Assembly (NCBI GenBank): GCA_964019425.1
Contig: OZ025815.1
Coordinates: forward strand, 558,001 to 622,000
Direction of reading: 5' to 3'
Length of the DNA stretch: 64,000 nt
Origin: Flectonema sp. DT1601
Lineage: Eukaryota; Euglenozoa; Diplonemea; Diplonemida; Diplonemidae
The notes below the pieces were generated by a model. It was not told the DNA's origin and did no database searches. It saw nothing but the letters and a program-made list of their open reading frames with translations. Both the position numbers and the translations under genes were made by a program. Numbering within the stretch: position 1 is the stretch's first letter; each line of letters starts with the position of its first letter. Positions 15,301-30,300 of the stretch are shown here, one piece after another.

Positions 15301-18300
15301 GATGAACTTGACTTTCGATTGTTCTTTCAAAATTCAATTCAACATCACAAATTCCATTTCCAAGACGAGACTTATCAACACACTCACCATTCTTATTTAA
15401 AATCTTTTCAGTGTGAGGATTACTTTCTCCGCATCCATCAAAGCATTCTGCTTTACCACATGCCGCTGAGCATGCTACGCAGAAATGAAGGTCACCCTCG
15501 CCACAAAATAAACAAGCGTTTGCTGAAGAAACAGAACATGATTGATATGCGCATCGTAAAGCCTGGTATGGAGTCGCCCATAAATAACTTCCTGCGCCGC
15601 AACTTCCGTCAAAGCAATACTCGAAATCATCGACGTACACTATCTCATCATTTAGAGACATAAAACTAATATGACTGTGCGGCTCTGTGATTGCAGTATC
15701 CAAACAGAGTAGTGAACTTGTTCCACAAATAGTAGCATCTCGGAATGATATTTCTAAAGTTCTAGTTAGGTCTAGCCCGTTGAATATTTTAATTTCAAGA
15801 CTATTTTGATTGCTGGCTGAACTAATTTTTAAATCCAAACCGCTCACAACATTCCCTCCAAACGAAAAGAACGACAAAGAGGTGACTGCTAATGCGGTTC
15901 CTGAAAATGTATTTACAGATGACAGCTTTGCGTTGTAAGCTAATCGTACCCAGAACTGTTGTAGAGCTGCGATAGGCAAGACCGCCATCTCTCCATGAGT
16001 TGCGATCAAATCACCTTGTTCAAAATGTAAATACTGATTGCCCAATGGATAGTTTGGTGTTGATTTTCCAACAAACGAATATTCCACCCAATCAATAACA
16101 GACGGTATCCTTAAAGCTGTTTGATCTGAAGTTAACCTCAACGAGGATTCCCAAGACACAATCAAAATTCTATCAAAATCAAATCCTGACTTCTTCACCG
16201 TATGAGCAACAATATTCGGAGAATCGCTTGAAAAAGTGAATAAACGAGTTGGTTGAATCTGAAAATCACTTTCTTCTTTCAATAACACTCCATTCCTGAA
16301 TACTAAAACATCGTACGGAATGAATAAATTATCTCCAACAATCGGATTGAAATAAATATCAGCAGACATCGATGACACCTTATGATTAAATAATACATCA
16401 AGCCTAGTACCAACAATCCCCCTAGTTGTATCTGGACTGGTTGTAATGTCACCAGATTCAGTAATTCTAATGTGCTGATTTCCAAAGAGAGTTGTTGGGT
16501 TGGCGCCAATATTTTCACTTTCAAAATCTAAATTAAAGACTCCCAAAGGTCTGGCAGCATTCGTAACACCATCAAAGTCGTAGATAACCTTAGAGATGTA
16601 TACCTTTGAGTCGCCCACTACAGTTATACGAATTTCATCGAATCCGCCATCGTAAAAGTTACGTCTGCAGTTTCTAATGCCGTCGGTATCAACAGTGAAA
16701 CAGGTTTCAGAACTCAGTCGCTCATTCTCACCTACTTGAGTTCCAGATGCAAATTGTGCCAGCCTAACAATCGGGTCCGCACCATCACTCCAGAATGTCA
16801 ATCCCAAACTCCCAAGTTTTCTGAATGAAAACGAAATTGTAGTCGTTCCTGGCAACAACAACCAACTTGGAGTTCCTCTGTGGACCTCAACAGTGTTGAT
16901 CGAAGCTCCGGTTGGGTTTGTTATTTTATCAATAAACACATTGTTGTAAAAGAATTGAGAAAAGTCGGCATTAAGAGTCATCTCGTAAGTACCTGGAAGT
17001 TTAACATTCTGATCAGTGTATGAGAATCGAAATCTTTTTGCGATAACTGTTCCGAGAACTTCTGGGAATGTTAATGTTAATAATGGAGTTGACGATACTA
17101 CCGCAGAACAGAAGAACCCAACACCACAATCACGTGAGAGATTAATTTCCTCTCCCATAACTGTTATAGTCTGTTGGGTTTCAGAACAAACTTCAAATTC
17201 CAAAGCTACAACAGTATTTTCAAATACTAACTCCAAGTTACCAGCATTCAATCCAATACCTCCATCAAATCCTCCGACTAAAGTATTAATACCGCTTCCA
17301 ATAGTTAGGTGATGGCTGTTGGAATATCTGTTACTTGCTATCTCTGAAATTCCCTCAAAGTTTAATTGTAAAACTCCTCTTGGGAATACATTCGTATTAA
17401 CTGTCTCATCGTCAGATAGTTCTAATATGTATTGTAAGTCGTCTATGACAATTTCTGATGTCATAACAGGGATCCTAATCTCTGACACATCAGTGAATAC
17501 AACATTTAAAGGTTGTTGTCCAACCAGTGTAAAAACATTTGATGATACAATACGACCATACTTAATAGCAGTTACAGTGATTGATAATCCTTCAGAACTC
17601 AATATTTTAAAACGAACAAGCGCCGCGGGGTTAAACCCGAATGATAAAATTGCCTGAGAATCCTCAGACGTAATCATCCACGACGGATTACCATTGAAGT
17701 CACCTAAATTACTTGGACTTAAAACAACTGGATGCTGAGGTAATTCAGAAAACGTAACCAGGTTGATATTGCTATTGACAACAACATGACCGTCAAATGC
17801 ATATTGAATCTCATCAATGAAAGCCATCGTCTTTTCAGTCCCTGATGCTCCATAGGGTACGATTAGTCTTATTTTATTGATATTTACTGCTTTGAATAGA
17901 AAACAAAATTTGGATCCTTCATTTTTACAAGGAATAGAAATGACGACGTCACTTTGCAAGACAGGTTGAGAACCAGTTACGGTAGTCTCAACCTGAACCT
18001 GTAAGATTTCAGATGAAACCAACAACAGTTGGAGTGATGACATGGGTAAATGTCTCGATTGTATTTCCGCAGGAGAATCCAAAAAAGCACCCAATCCATC
18101 TAATGTTTTTGTCCCAGATGCCTTATGGATATGATTATTGTTTTGAATAGCGTCATCCGTCCACTCAGAATCAGAAGCAAATTTATATTCAAAAACCCCT
18201 CTCGGAATCACTTGAACCTGATCTTTAAAGGTATATTTCACATTATTAATGAACACCTCATCACTATTCGGACTGCTTATGACTATCTTATCTGTTGAAA

Positions 18301-21300
18301 GACGAGTCCTAAAAGTCGCACAGATCACATTATTCGGAGACTGTGACGCAAGAGTACAATCAGAAAGAGGAACAGAATGAGTTGTTTCATAATTCCTGTG
18401 AGATGTTGTCACTGTAATTACTCTATCTGTATTCGACCTCATTGATAAATCTAAAATTAAGTCTGAAGTCGGTATTGGTCCAAAGGCACGAACCCTATTA
18501 AAAGTAATCGTCACAGCATCTGTTGTCACGATTGCATTATGTGATTCAGTACTGTCGATTGATGGTTTTGAGACTCTGGAATTAGAGTCGACCACGGATT
18601 CAATAAACCAAGACATAAACACATTTTGATCATAAACACCTGACTCTGAACTTGCAGCAATCTGAGGAGTGAAGATATCAACATCATCGTCGGGGATGAT
18701 GAATGATTTACTGAAATGAAAACTCGACATCGCGAAGTGAGACAGAACAACAGTTCCACTGTTGACAGTAATCTTTAAATGATCAGTTTGACTAACGTAA
18801 ACAGTAGACGAAAACATTGAACCACCAGAACCAGACATCTCATCGACAGTAACAGAAATTGTTTCAGTGACAACACCTGCAACATAAACAGATATTTGTA
18901 CTGTTGCTATCGTTGACGAACTTATTTCGAATTTCAACGGACCAACCGCCTCATGCATCCAATCCAAAGCGTTACCAGTAGAACCTGTATTGATAACCCA
19001 TCCATTGTTTTGTCCAGAGAATTCTTCTCCCCTTTGTAGTTCACTGTCACTCATGATTGCATATAACTTTGCATTAGAGTTACGAAATGCGTTTGATACC
19101 AACGGTCCGGTCAAACTCTCGAAATCTACCGTTGCTAAGCGTGGGTTTGTTGGAGTTAAGATCGGATAATTTACTGGATTAAAAGTGTACATAATATTAT
19201 CAACATACACATCTTGAGTACACGTAAAGACTACTCTTTTGAGATTACGACGAGTAACGGAGTATCCAGCGAGGGAATCAAAACCCGTGTAGTAACCCTT
19301 GCCTTTCAGTGCAAAAGTTTCCACTGCAGAACCATCAAAAGAAAAATCACAACTTGTGTCGTCATTACTATTGCTCCATAATAACATTCTCATTTCTGAA
19401 ACTTCAATGTAAGAAAACGATATAACTTTTGTTGAACCTGATCTCACCATCCACATAGTTTGTGAATAATATCCCACATCACTAACTACATCCTCTACTG
19501 GTGACAACACTGATTCACCCGACTGGTCCCCAATGTAGTTTATGTACTGATTCTTGAAGTCTCTGTTTCCAAAATTCGTAACCGTATTATAAAAATTGAG
19601 GGTAAACAATTTACTCATAGGCAACACTAATTGATTATATGGTCTAAAATCGTACATCAAATCGTCCAGCTGACAGGTGGTTGTTACATCATTAGTCGTG
19701 ATTGATAACCTCTGGATAGAACGGTCAGAAGTAATAAATTCAAAACAATACCAACTTGATGAGGTGCTAGTACATGTTGACCACTGAATTTGTTCACTAA
19801 ATGTTGCTGTGCCAGTCATACCAATTGCTGTTATAGTAACGGCTGTATTCGAGTTGCATGATACGGTAACTCTTAAATTAGTAAGTTGAGTTTTTACGAA
19901 CCCATTGTCATGCGTAAGTCCAAAATTAAGCGTCCAATCACCGAGACCACTAACAACACCACTTCCGTAATAATTCTGAACCTGAGACACTGATGGTTGT
20001 GTCGTCCTGATAACCGCAAGATGTTTTTCTGAATAAAACGACTCCGATATTATTTCAAGAGGTTGATTGAAGTCAATAACATACAACAAATCTTGAGGTG
20101 GTAAAGTATTACCAGACTCAAATGTGAAAATCATATTATCAAAATTAATCTCATCACTTGAGGATAATTCTATTCTGTCGGATGCAGTATTCCCACTTAC
20201 AACGACACAATATTTATTACCTTCATCACAATCAAATATTTCTGATGATACAGTCGAGCTTGCCTCAACACCGTTATTAAACGTTAAGCACGAAAATGTA
20301 AATTGACTTGACTGAGACCAGATCATAAAATAAAATGATTCTATTGGGTAAAACATTGAATATATATATTGCCCATTACCTCCCAAAGAGTAATCTGAGA
20401 CGCCATTAAAACTACCGAATTGCGATAGTACTGGAACAGGGTTAGTACCGGATCCATATTTAATTATATTCAGATTTTGATATTCATTTCCAGTGGCTTC
20501 TTCAATATTAGAAATATCACTGAAATCTAAACCTTTAACTCCCAAGTTTCTCAACGTCGACTTGTCAAAAGTGAATCTTAATTTTGATACGTGAAGCACA
20601 CCATCAATGGCAGTAATTCTTAACTCATCAGCATCTCTTATTATTATCGTGTCACATAGAAAACTATTGCATGGTACTTGAGCACTTCCTGTTGACTCAA
20701 TAGCCAAACCCAATCTTATCGAGGAAACTGTATATCTATTTGCATTTCCTGCTACACCAGCAACAGTTACAAACACATTGTCAGCAATATTCAAACCAAA
20801 TTCTATAATCAACGAACTACCTGATATTACTTCCAAAGCACTTTGTCCATCCCATGATTGAATAACTGAACCCTCAGAAGATATCCTTGTTATGAAAGAA
20901 CTTATAATAGAAGTTGGAATAAGTCCATTACTTATATCAGAAAATTCTTCCGTAATAATTCCCGCTGGAACAATGGAGCTGCCGTCAAACGAGTACTGGA
21001 TCTCCGAAACCGCCACCGGGTTGTTCAGCGTCTGCCCGTCCAACCGGATGTAGTCGAACGGCGTGCCGCTCAGGTGCAGCACCGCACAGAACTCGCTTCC
21101 CGTGCTCCCGCACAGAATGGTCGACGTCACCCTCGTGACCGTGTTGACTACCGAACTCCCCGCCTTCGACAGACTGACGTCGAGCACGAACATCGAGCTC
21201 GACGACAAGACGCAGCGGAAACCGGTGACCGGAACGTACGTGAACGACATTCCGAAGAATCCGCTGACCGACAGCACCAGCGTGCGCACTGAGTCCCAAG

Positions 21301-24300
21301 AGCGCAAACCCACCGTTGTCGGGTTTATCAAGTTCACCAGGTTCGCATCCCCGAGGAATTCCAACTCAGGGATGGCTGCAGCATCCGCGTACGTGGACAG
21401 CGGCAACAACAACACCCCTTCGGGAACAACCTTTACATCAGAGGAGAAGCTGAACTTGATATCGTCAACCGAGACCACGCACGCTCCGGCACCCGCCGTG
21501 ATCGACACTTCGTGCACGTCCACGTTCAACGGAGCCACGAACGTCGCCCCGTAGTATCCGCTTCCCGAGACCGTGTGGCGCGCGGAAACAGGAACGTCCA
21601 AGGCGACCGCGACATCCTTCGAGCTGCCCGTCGCAGAAACTGTCGAGATCGTCACTGTCACTCCGCTCGTCTGAGTCTCGAGGGTGAGCCGCAAGTGCTT
21701 CACCCCGAGCGCGAACCGCAACACCTTCGGCGTCGACATGCAGTCGGTCCTCAGGGCAACCGAGTCAGCGTTGTTCTGCATCGTCAGCGACAACGGTGCC
21801 ACGCCGATGTACGTCACGTAGTGGTTGCTGCTCAGCGCTCCCCCGTTGCTGATAATGTCTTGCAGCGCGGCCTCAGATACCGCTGGTTCGTATTCCGCGA
21901 AGTCGAGGCTGAACACCGACCCGTACGGCTGTTTGATGGCATCAGCCGGCACGAAGCCATACCACATTTCCAGGATCTGGATCGTGGGAGCAGTCATCGC
22001 TCCATCATATCCGATCGTCAGTGTATCCGCCAAATAGTTCGCATTCGCAAACTGCGACACAACCGTCGCACAAACCTTAGTGACTTCGTTCTCCAAGAAG
22101 CAAGGCATAAACGTCACACTCGCAGCCACGCTCGACGTGTGGTACGAGAACGTCACCGAGATGTCAGCTCCCACGGAAAATGAGCTCGCATCGACCGCAA
22201 CCAACATTCGGAACGAGTTAATCGGCAGCACCGTGCTGCCGTGTCCGAATTTGATTTCCATCGCCCCACCGGCATCGAGATCGTGGTTCCACACGTTCCT
22301 CCAAGGCATCCCACCCGCCGGGATGGCAACAATATCCGACAGCGGGTAGCTCACCAGACCCCAGTCGGGAGTGAAGCTCGTGCTGTCCACGGGGGATACC
22401 GTGCTCGCGAATGTCTGGTGGAATCCGCCGGCGGTCGCAGCCCGAGGCATAATCTTCGTCTCGTCGAACGCCATTGACACGTCGCCGTACAAGAGGGTTC
22501 CGCTGTTCACCGTTATCCGCACCAACTCCACGTCCGTCTCCTCAAGGACGAAGAGGCACATCGCCGCTGTGCTGCCGCCGCATGGAAACACGTTCCCGTT
22601 CGCCGAGTTGAAATTCGTGGTCTTCGTCACCTGGTTCTGGTTCACGAACTCTACCACAACATCGTAAGCGGAGACAGACTCGGTCACCAGCACCATCTGA
22701 AACTGCTTCGCAGCAAGGAAGAAGGTGCTCATCAACCCGATGGAGCCCGAGTCCAAGTTGTGGAAAGTTCCCCCGGAGTTCGTCACCTGACCGTCGACCG
22801 AGTGCGTGTACATTCCCTTCGCCCGCCGCATCAATTCCGTGTCCGACGTCTTCACCGTCTGCAACCCTGCGCGGATGAGCTTCGTCTTGTCGAACGAGTA
22901 TTCCAGGTTGTCGATGTAGAACGTCCCCGTCGTCGCCGACAACACCAACCGGTCCACGGTTTCGGTGGACGTCCTCGTTCCAGAGTACAGGCTGTACGTA
23001 TGGCAACGGTGCGACGACGACGCCCCACAATCAATTCCCATCACGTGGTTCTCAGTGGCCACTATGTGGTCCCTCCAATACTTTGTCACCGTGTACGTCG
23101 CCCCTGCCATCTCTGTCGTTGAGATGTCGAACCGAATGTCCGTCGCGGAGAGCGGCGTCGTTCCCCCCTGCAAGAAGGTGATGGTCACGCTGTTCGTCGA
23201 CGACATCACCAGCGACTTCGACCCGTCATAAGACCCAATCGAAACCTCCCTCGATCCAGCGGTCGGGTTGACGTACGAGATGTGCTCCGCGACGATGTTC
23301 TCCGGAACCTCATTCGTCCCGACGTTGTAGTCGTCAAACGTCTCCCTGATCTTCCCGCTCGGCACAATCTGCGAGCTATCGAACGCGAAGTCGAGTTGCG
23401 CGACCCACCCGTTGAATCCCTCGATCAGCAGCAGGTCTGCCGCAGGAGCTCCGATCTCCGGAACGACCACGTGCTCCACGCAGTACCGGGAAGGTCCCCC
23501 GGAAGGTCCGCACTGTCGGGCAGTCGACAGGGAAACTGCAGTTCCACCCAAGCCAAGTGTCACCGTCGCACCCTGCGATTCCGTGGTCGACACGAGAACC
23601 AGCCGCAACCCTTTCACCGCAACCAGGTTGAAGGAAACAAGCGCTTCTCCCACGACCCAACCAAGTTCGTTCTCGTGATGCCAGCTGCTCACCGTTGACA
23701 ACGGCATGGGCGACGAAATTGCCGCCGCTCCGATGTTGCTGATCATGTGATCCGCGTAGAACGCATCGAATGCGAAGTCAACCGTGAAGCGGCACACCTG
23801 TAGCCCGTTCGGCACCACCGACATCGGATCCGTCAGCTCGTTTGCGTCGAAACGGTAATACAGCTCGTCAACCAAGATCGAGGTCCCCGCTGGGTTGGTG
23901 ATGGTGATCTTGTCCATCCCGCTGCTCACGAACGTCGCACCGTACGCCGTCCCTCCACCGATGCGGTATTCGCGCGCCTCTCTCGCCGACAGGCTCACTG
24001 CTTGCGCAGCCCCGGGCTCCGCCTTCACCACTTCAGTGATGGTCACCTCCACAGCCGCTGTGCTCCACATGGTGAATCGCACCTTCCTCACCTCCATGAA
24101 GGCGAACGAGACCGTCTTTGAGCTGCCTGCCGCAATCTCCCAAGAGAAGCTCGCGGCCGGCTCCGGGCCCGTCCCGACCGTCTCTGTTCCAGGGCCTCCC
24201 ATCGAGTTCACGTACACCTCGAAGAAATTGTCGTGGTTGAATCCAGCCAGTGACAAGAAGTTTGTCGTCAACCGACCAGTCGGAAGCCGCAGCAGCCCCT

Positions 24301-27300
24301 CGGCGAAGCCGTACACGATGTCGTCGACATAGAACGCGGTCGTCCCGTCCGTCAGCGACATGTCCATCTCGTCGAGGTCCTTCAAGAGGAAGGTCGCACA
24401 GAAGGAACTTGAACCCACCACGCAAGGCACGTCGATGTTGACCTTGGTGTCGGTCGAAGCAGTGCCGAGTATTGACTTCAAGGTGATCTCCCGAATTCCG
24501 GAGGTGATCACCGTGAGCCTCACATCCTGCACAACCAAAGGAAGGAACGTCGATGACACACTCAGTCCCCAAACTATCTTCCCAGTTGAAGCAGCAGGAA
24601 GCTCCCAAGCCGCGCTGCTCGGGGAGCGGTCGCCTGGCGTCTCGTCGACCACGGCGCCGGTCGGCCCTATCGAGTACACGAAATAGTTAACATCAGCCCG
24701 CTCTTGGTACGCATCGGTAGTGAAGGATGGGCTGTCGGTATCGAAGTTGATTGTGTACAGTGTCGTGTCGTCCGGGTACACAGCAGTACCGTCAAACGAC
24801 AGCGCAACGTCGTCAACATACACATCGCTGTCCATGTTGTGCTTGATGACAAACTGGTCGTACCCGACGGCGTCTTGCACGTGAACCATCACGCAGAACA
24901 CATCATTTGCGTTGCTTCCTCCGCCGCAACCGCAACACGCCTCCTTGGCGATGTGCGTGTTGCGGTTCGCCTCGTCAACACCTGCAATGTCACAAGCACC
25001 GTTGTTGACGTAGTAATCGCAGCCGCGCGAGCTCTGATCCAACCACGCTGATCCGCCGACCGTCAAGTCCGAGCAAGGGACACCTGATGGCTTTGCGATC
25101 TCGTTGCCGCCGCAAACGAACGAATTAGCTTCGCTGAATGCAACGTTTCCGCTGTTCTTGACACCATCAGTGTACAACTCAAGCTCAAATGCGAACGGCA
25201 TCACGAACGACATCACAACAGCACGGAAGTTCGTGGCCGGAAGAAACATCGTGCGGATGAACCCCGGCGTGTCCTTGTCGACGAAAAGCGAGTCCGAGTT
25301 GTCGAAGGAGAACGAGCTAAGCGACGGTCCGAAGCTGGAGACATCGATGCTCTGGTAGAAAGCCGAGTCGTAGCTCGACATCCCGTTGAAGTCCATGTGT
25401 CTCTCTTCCGAGATGGTAAGCAGGGTCATGTCAAAGCTGTACTTCACCGCGTTCAGCGTGATCGTGTCAGGCCCAGTTGGACGGATGACAACGTTTTCCG
25501 CATCAGTAATCACGACCGTGTCGCAGAAGTACGAGCTGCCACAAGGAACTCCTGCCGCATAGGACGTAGTAGTCTTCAGTCCGAACCGAAAGCTGTCAAT
25601 CTCGAACATACACCTGTTGACTGTGCACGAAACCGTCAACCGGATGCCTGTCGCAAGCTGCTTTCCGTAGTCAATGCCCAGAGTGTTGCCAGCAGCGACG
25701 TCAATCGCAGAAACCGAGTCCCACGAACTAGTCGTGAAAGATGCTCCGATGCTCACGATCTCAGAGATGTGCTTGGAGGCAATGCCCGAAGGAACCGAAT
25801 CACCGTTGTTGTAGTCGGAGAATGCTTCCTCGATCGCCCCCACCGGCACAATGGAGCTGCCGTCAAACGAGTACTGGATCTCCGAAACCGCCACCGGGTT
25901 GTTCAGCGTCTGCCCGTCCAACCGGATGTAGTCGAACGGCGTGCCGCTCAGGTGCAGCACCGCACAGAACTCGCTTCCCGTGCTCCCGCACAGAATGGTC
26001 GACGTCACCCTCGTGACCGTGTTGACTACCGAACTCCCCGCCTTCGACAGACTGACGTCGAGCACGAACATCGAGCTCGACGACAAGACGCAGCGGAAAC
26101 CGGTGACCGGAACGTACGTGAACGACATTCCGAAGAATCCGCTGACCGACAGCACCAGCGTGCGCACTGAGTCCCAAGAGCGCAAACCCACCGTTGTCGG
26201 GTTTATCAAGTTCACCAGGTTCGCATCCCCGAGGAATTCCAACTCAGGGATGGCTGCAGCATCCGCGTACGTGGACAGCGGCAACAACAACACCCCTTCG
26301 GGAACAACCTTTACATCAGAGGAGAAGCTGAACTTGATATCGTCAACCGAGACCACGCACGCTCCGGCACCCGCCGTGATCGACACTTCGTGCACGTCCA
26401 CGTTCAACGGAGCCACGAACGTCGCCCCGTAGTATCCGCTTCCCGAGACCGTGTGGCGCGCGGAAACAGGAACGTCCAAGGCGACCGCGACATCCTTCGA
26501 GCTGCCCGTCGCAGAAACTGTCGAGATCGTCACTGTCACTCCGCTCGTCTGAGTCTCGAGGGTGAGCCGCAAGTGCTTCACCCCGAGCGCGAACCGCAAC
26601 ACCTTCGGCGTCGACATGCAGTCGGTCCTCAGGGCAACCGAGTCAGCGTTGTTCTGCATCGTCAGCGACAACGGTGCCACGCCGATGTACGTCACGTAGT
26701 GGTTGCTGCTCAGCGCTCCCCCGTTGCTGATAATGTCTTGCAGCGCGGCCTCAGATACCGCTGGTTCGTATTCCGCGAAGTCGAGGCTGAACACCGACCC
26801 GTACGGCTGTTTGATGGCATCAGCCGGCACGAAGCCATACCACATTTCCAGGATCTGGATCGTGGGAGCAGTCATCGCTCCATCATATCCGATCGTCAGT
26901 GTATCCGCCAAATAGTTCGCATTCGCAAACTGCGACACAACCGTCGCACAAACCTTAGTGACTTCGTTCTCCAAGAAGCAAGGCATAAACGTCACACTCG
27001 CAGCCACGCTCGACGTGTGGTACGAGAACGTCACCGAGATGTCAGCTCCCACGGAAAATGAGCTCGCATCGACCGCAACCAACATTCGGAACGAGTTAAT
27101 CGGCAGCACCGTGCTGCCGTGTCCGAATTTGATTTCCATCGCCCCACCGGCATCGAGATCGTGGTTCCACACGTTCCTCCAAGGCATCCCACCCGCCGGG
27201 ATGGCAACAATATCCGACAGCGGGTAGCTCACCAGACCCCAGTCGGGAGTGAAGCTCGTGCTGTCCACGGGGGATACCGTGCTCGCGAATGTCTGGTGGA

Positions 27301-30300
27301 ATCCGCCGGCGGTCGCAGCCCGAGGCATAATCTTCGTCTCGTCGAACGCCATTGACACGTCGCCGTACAAGAGGGTTCCGCTGTTCACCGTTATCCGCAC
27401 CAACTCCACGTCCGTCTCCTCAAGGACGAAGAGGCACATCGCCGCTGTGCTGCCGCCGCATGGAAACACATTCCCGTTCGCCGAGTTGAAATTCGTGGTC
27501 TTCGTCACCTGGTTCTGGTTCACGAACTCTACCACAACATCGTAAGCGGAGACAGACTCGGTCACCAGCACCATCTGAAACTGCTTCGCAGCAAGGAAGA
27601 AGGTGCTCATCAACCCGATGGAGCCCGAGTCCAAGTTGTGGAAAGTTCCCCCGGAGTTCGTCACCTGACCGTCGACCGAGTGCGTGTACATTCCCTTCGC
27701 CCGCCGCATCAATTCCGTGTCCGACGTCTTCACCGTCTGCAACCCTGCGCGGATGAGCTTCGTCTTGTCGAACGAGTATTCCAGGTTGTCGATGTAGAAC
27801 GTCCCCGTCGTCGCCGACAACACCAACCGGTCCACGGTTTCGGTGGACGTCCTCGTTCCAGAGTACAGGCTGTACGTATGGCAACGGTGCGACGACGACG
27901 CCCCACAATCAATTCCCATCACGTGGTTCTCAGTGGCCACTATGTGGTCCCTCCAATACTTTGTCACCGTGTACGTCGCCCCTGCCATCTCTGTCGTTGA
28001 GATGTCGAACCGAATGTCCGTCGCGGAGAGCGGCGTCGTTCCCCCCTGCAAGAAGGTGATGGTCACGCTGTTCGTCGACGACATCACCAGCGACTTCGAC
28101 CCGTCATAAGACCCAATCGAAACCTCCCTCGATCCAGCGGTCGGGTTGACGTACGAGATGTGCTCCGCGACGATGTTCTCCGGAACCTCATTCGTCCCGA
28201 CGTTGTAGTCGTCAAACGTCTCCCTGATCTTCCCGCTCGGCACAATCTGCGAGCTATCGAACGCGAAGTCGAGTTGCGCGACCCACCCGTTGAATCCCTC
28301 GATCAGCAGCAGGTCTGCCGCAGGAGCTCCGATCTCCGGAACGACCACGTGCTCCACGCAGTACCGGGAAGGTCCCCCGGAAGGTCCGCACTGTCGGGCA
28401 GTCGACAGGGAAACTGCAGTTCCACCCAAGCCAAGTGTCACCGTCGCACCCTGCGATTCCGTGGTCGACACGAGAACCAGCCGCAACCCTTTCACCGCAA
28501 CCAGGTTGAAGGAAACAAGCGCTTCTCCCACGACCCAACCAAGTTCGTTCTCGTGATGCCAGCTGCTCACCGTTGACAACGGCATGGGCGACGAAATTGC
28601 CGCCGCTCCGATGTTGCTGATCATGTGATCCGCGTAGAACGCATCGAATGCGAAGTCAACCGTGAAGCGGCACACCTGTAGCCCGTTCGGCACCACCGAC
28701 ATCGGATCCGTCAGCTCGTTTGCGTCGAAACGGTAATACAGCTCGTCAACCAAGATCGAGGTCCCCGCTGGGTTGGTGATGGTGATCTTGTCCATCCCGC
28801 TGCTCACGAACGTCGCACCGTACGCCGTCCCTCCACCGATGCGGTATTCGCGCGCCTCTCTCGCCGACAGGCTCACTGCTTGCGCAGCCCCGGGCTCCGC
28901 CTTCACCACTTCAGTGATGGTCACCTCCACAGCCGCTGTGCTCCACATGGTGAATCGCACCTTCCTCACCTCCATGAAGGCGAACGAGACCGTCTTTGAG
29001 CTGCCTGCCGCAATCTCCCAAGAGAAGCTCGCGGCCGGCTCCGGGCCCGTCCCGACCGTCTCTGTTCCAGGGCCTCCCATCGAGTTCACGTACACCTCGA
29101 AGAAATTGTCGTGGTTGAATCCAGCCAGTGACAAGAAGTTTGTCGTCAACCGACCAGTCGGAAGCCGCAGCAGCCCCTCGGCGAAGCCGTACACGATGTC
29201 GTCGACATAGAACGCGGTCGTCCCGTCCGTCAGCGACATGTCCATCTCGTCGAGGTCCTTCAAGAGGAAGGTCGCACAGAAGGAACTTGAACCCACCACG
29301 CAAGGCACGTCGATGTTGACCTTGGTGTCGGTCGAAGCAGTGCCGAGTATTGACTTCAAGGTGATCTCCCGAATTCCGGAGGTGATCACCGTGAGCCTCA
29401 CATCCTGCACAACCAAAGGAAGGAACGTCGATGACACACTCAGTCCCCAAACTATCTTCCCAGTTGAAGCAGCAGGAAGCTCCCAAGCCGCGCTGCTCGG
29501 GGAGCGGTCGCCTGGCGTCTCGTCGACCACGGCGCCGGTCGGCCCTATCGAGTACACGAAATAGTTAACATCAGCCCGCTCTTGGTACGCATCGGTAGTG
29601 AAGGATGGGCTGTCGGTATCGAAGTTGATTGTGTACAGTGTCGTGTCGTCCGGGTACACAGCAGTACCGTCAAACGACAGCGCAACGTCGTCAACATACA
29701 CATCGCTGTCCATGTTGTGCTTGATGACAAACTGGTCGTACCCGACGGCGTCTTGCACGTGAACCATCACGCAGAACACATCATTTGCGTTGCTTCCTCC
29801 GCCGCAACCGCAACACGCCTCCTTGGCGATGTGCGTGTTGCGGTTCGCCTCGTCAACACCTGCAATGTCACAAGCACCGTTGTTGACGTAGTAATCGCAG
29901 CCGCGCGAGCTCTGATCCAACCACGCTGATCCGCCGACCGTCAAGTCCGAGCAAGGGACACCTGATGGCTTTGCGATCTCGTTGCCGCCGCAAACGAACG
30001 AATTAGCTTCGCTGAATGCAACGTTTCCGCTGTTCTTGACACCATCAGTGTACAACTCAAGCTCAAATGCGAACGGCATCACGAACGACATCACAACAGC
30101 ACGGAAGTTCGTGGCCGGAAGAAACATCGTGCGGATGAACCCCGGCGTGTCCTTGTCGACGAAAAGCGAGTCCGAGTTGTCGAAGGAGAACGAGCTAAGC
30201 GACGGTCCGAAGCTGGAGACATCGATGCTCTGGTAGAAAGCCGAGTCGTAGCTCGACATCCCGTTGAAGTCCATGTGTCTCTCTTCCGAGATGGTAAGCA

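Noticed and set aside
20960-20980. Array edge as a contig mis-join between two loci
   Set aside because: Not excluded, but both edges keep frame and module register and are flanked by homologous modules, which a random join would not do; reads across the edge would settle it.
22542-23030. Minus-strand open frames of 94-191 codons in the other two frames of the array
   Set aside because: They overlap the giant frame, show no recognisable motifs and disappear in the homologous A+T-rich flanks, as expected for composition-driven shadows.
25397-26170. Plus-strand open frame of 257 codons repeated in the array units (also 223 codons at 21512-22183 and its copies)
   Set aside because: It is antisense to the main coding frame, its product is rich in Arg/His/Val without domain-like pattern, and it recurs only because the array repeats. 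Long shadow frames are expected in G+C-rich DNA.
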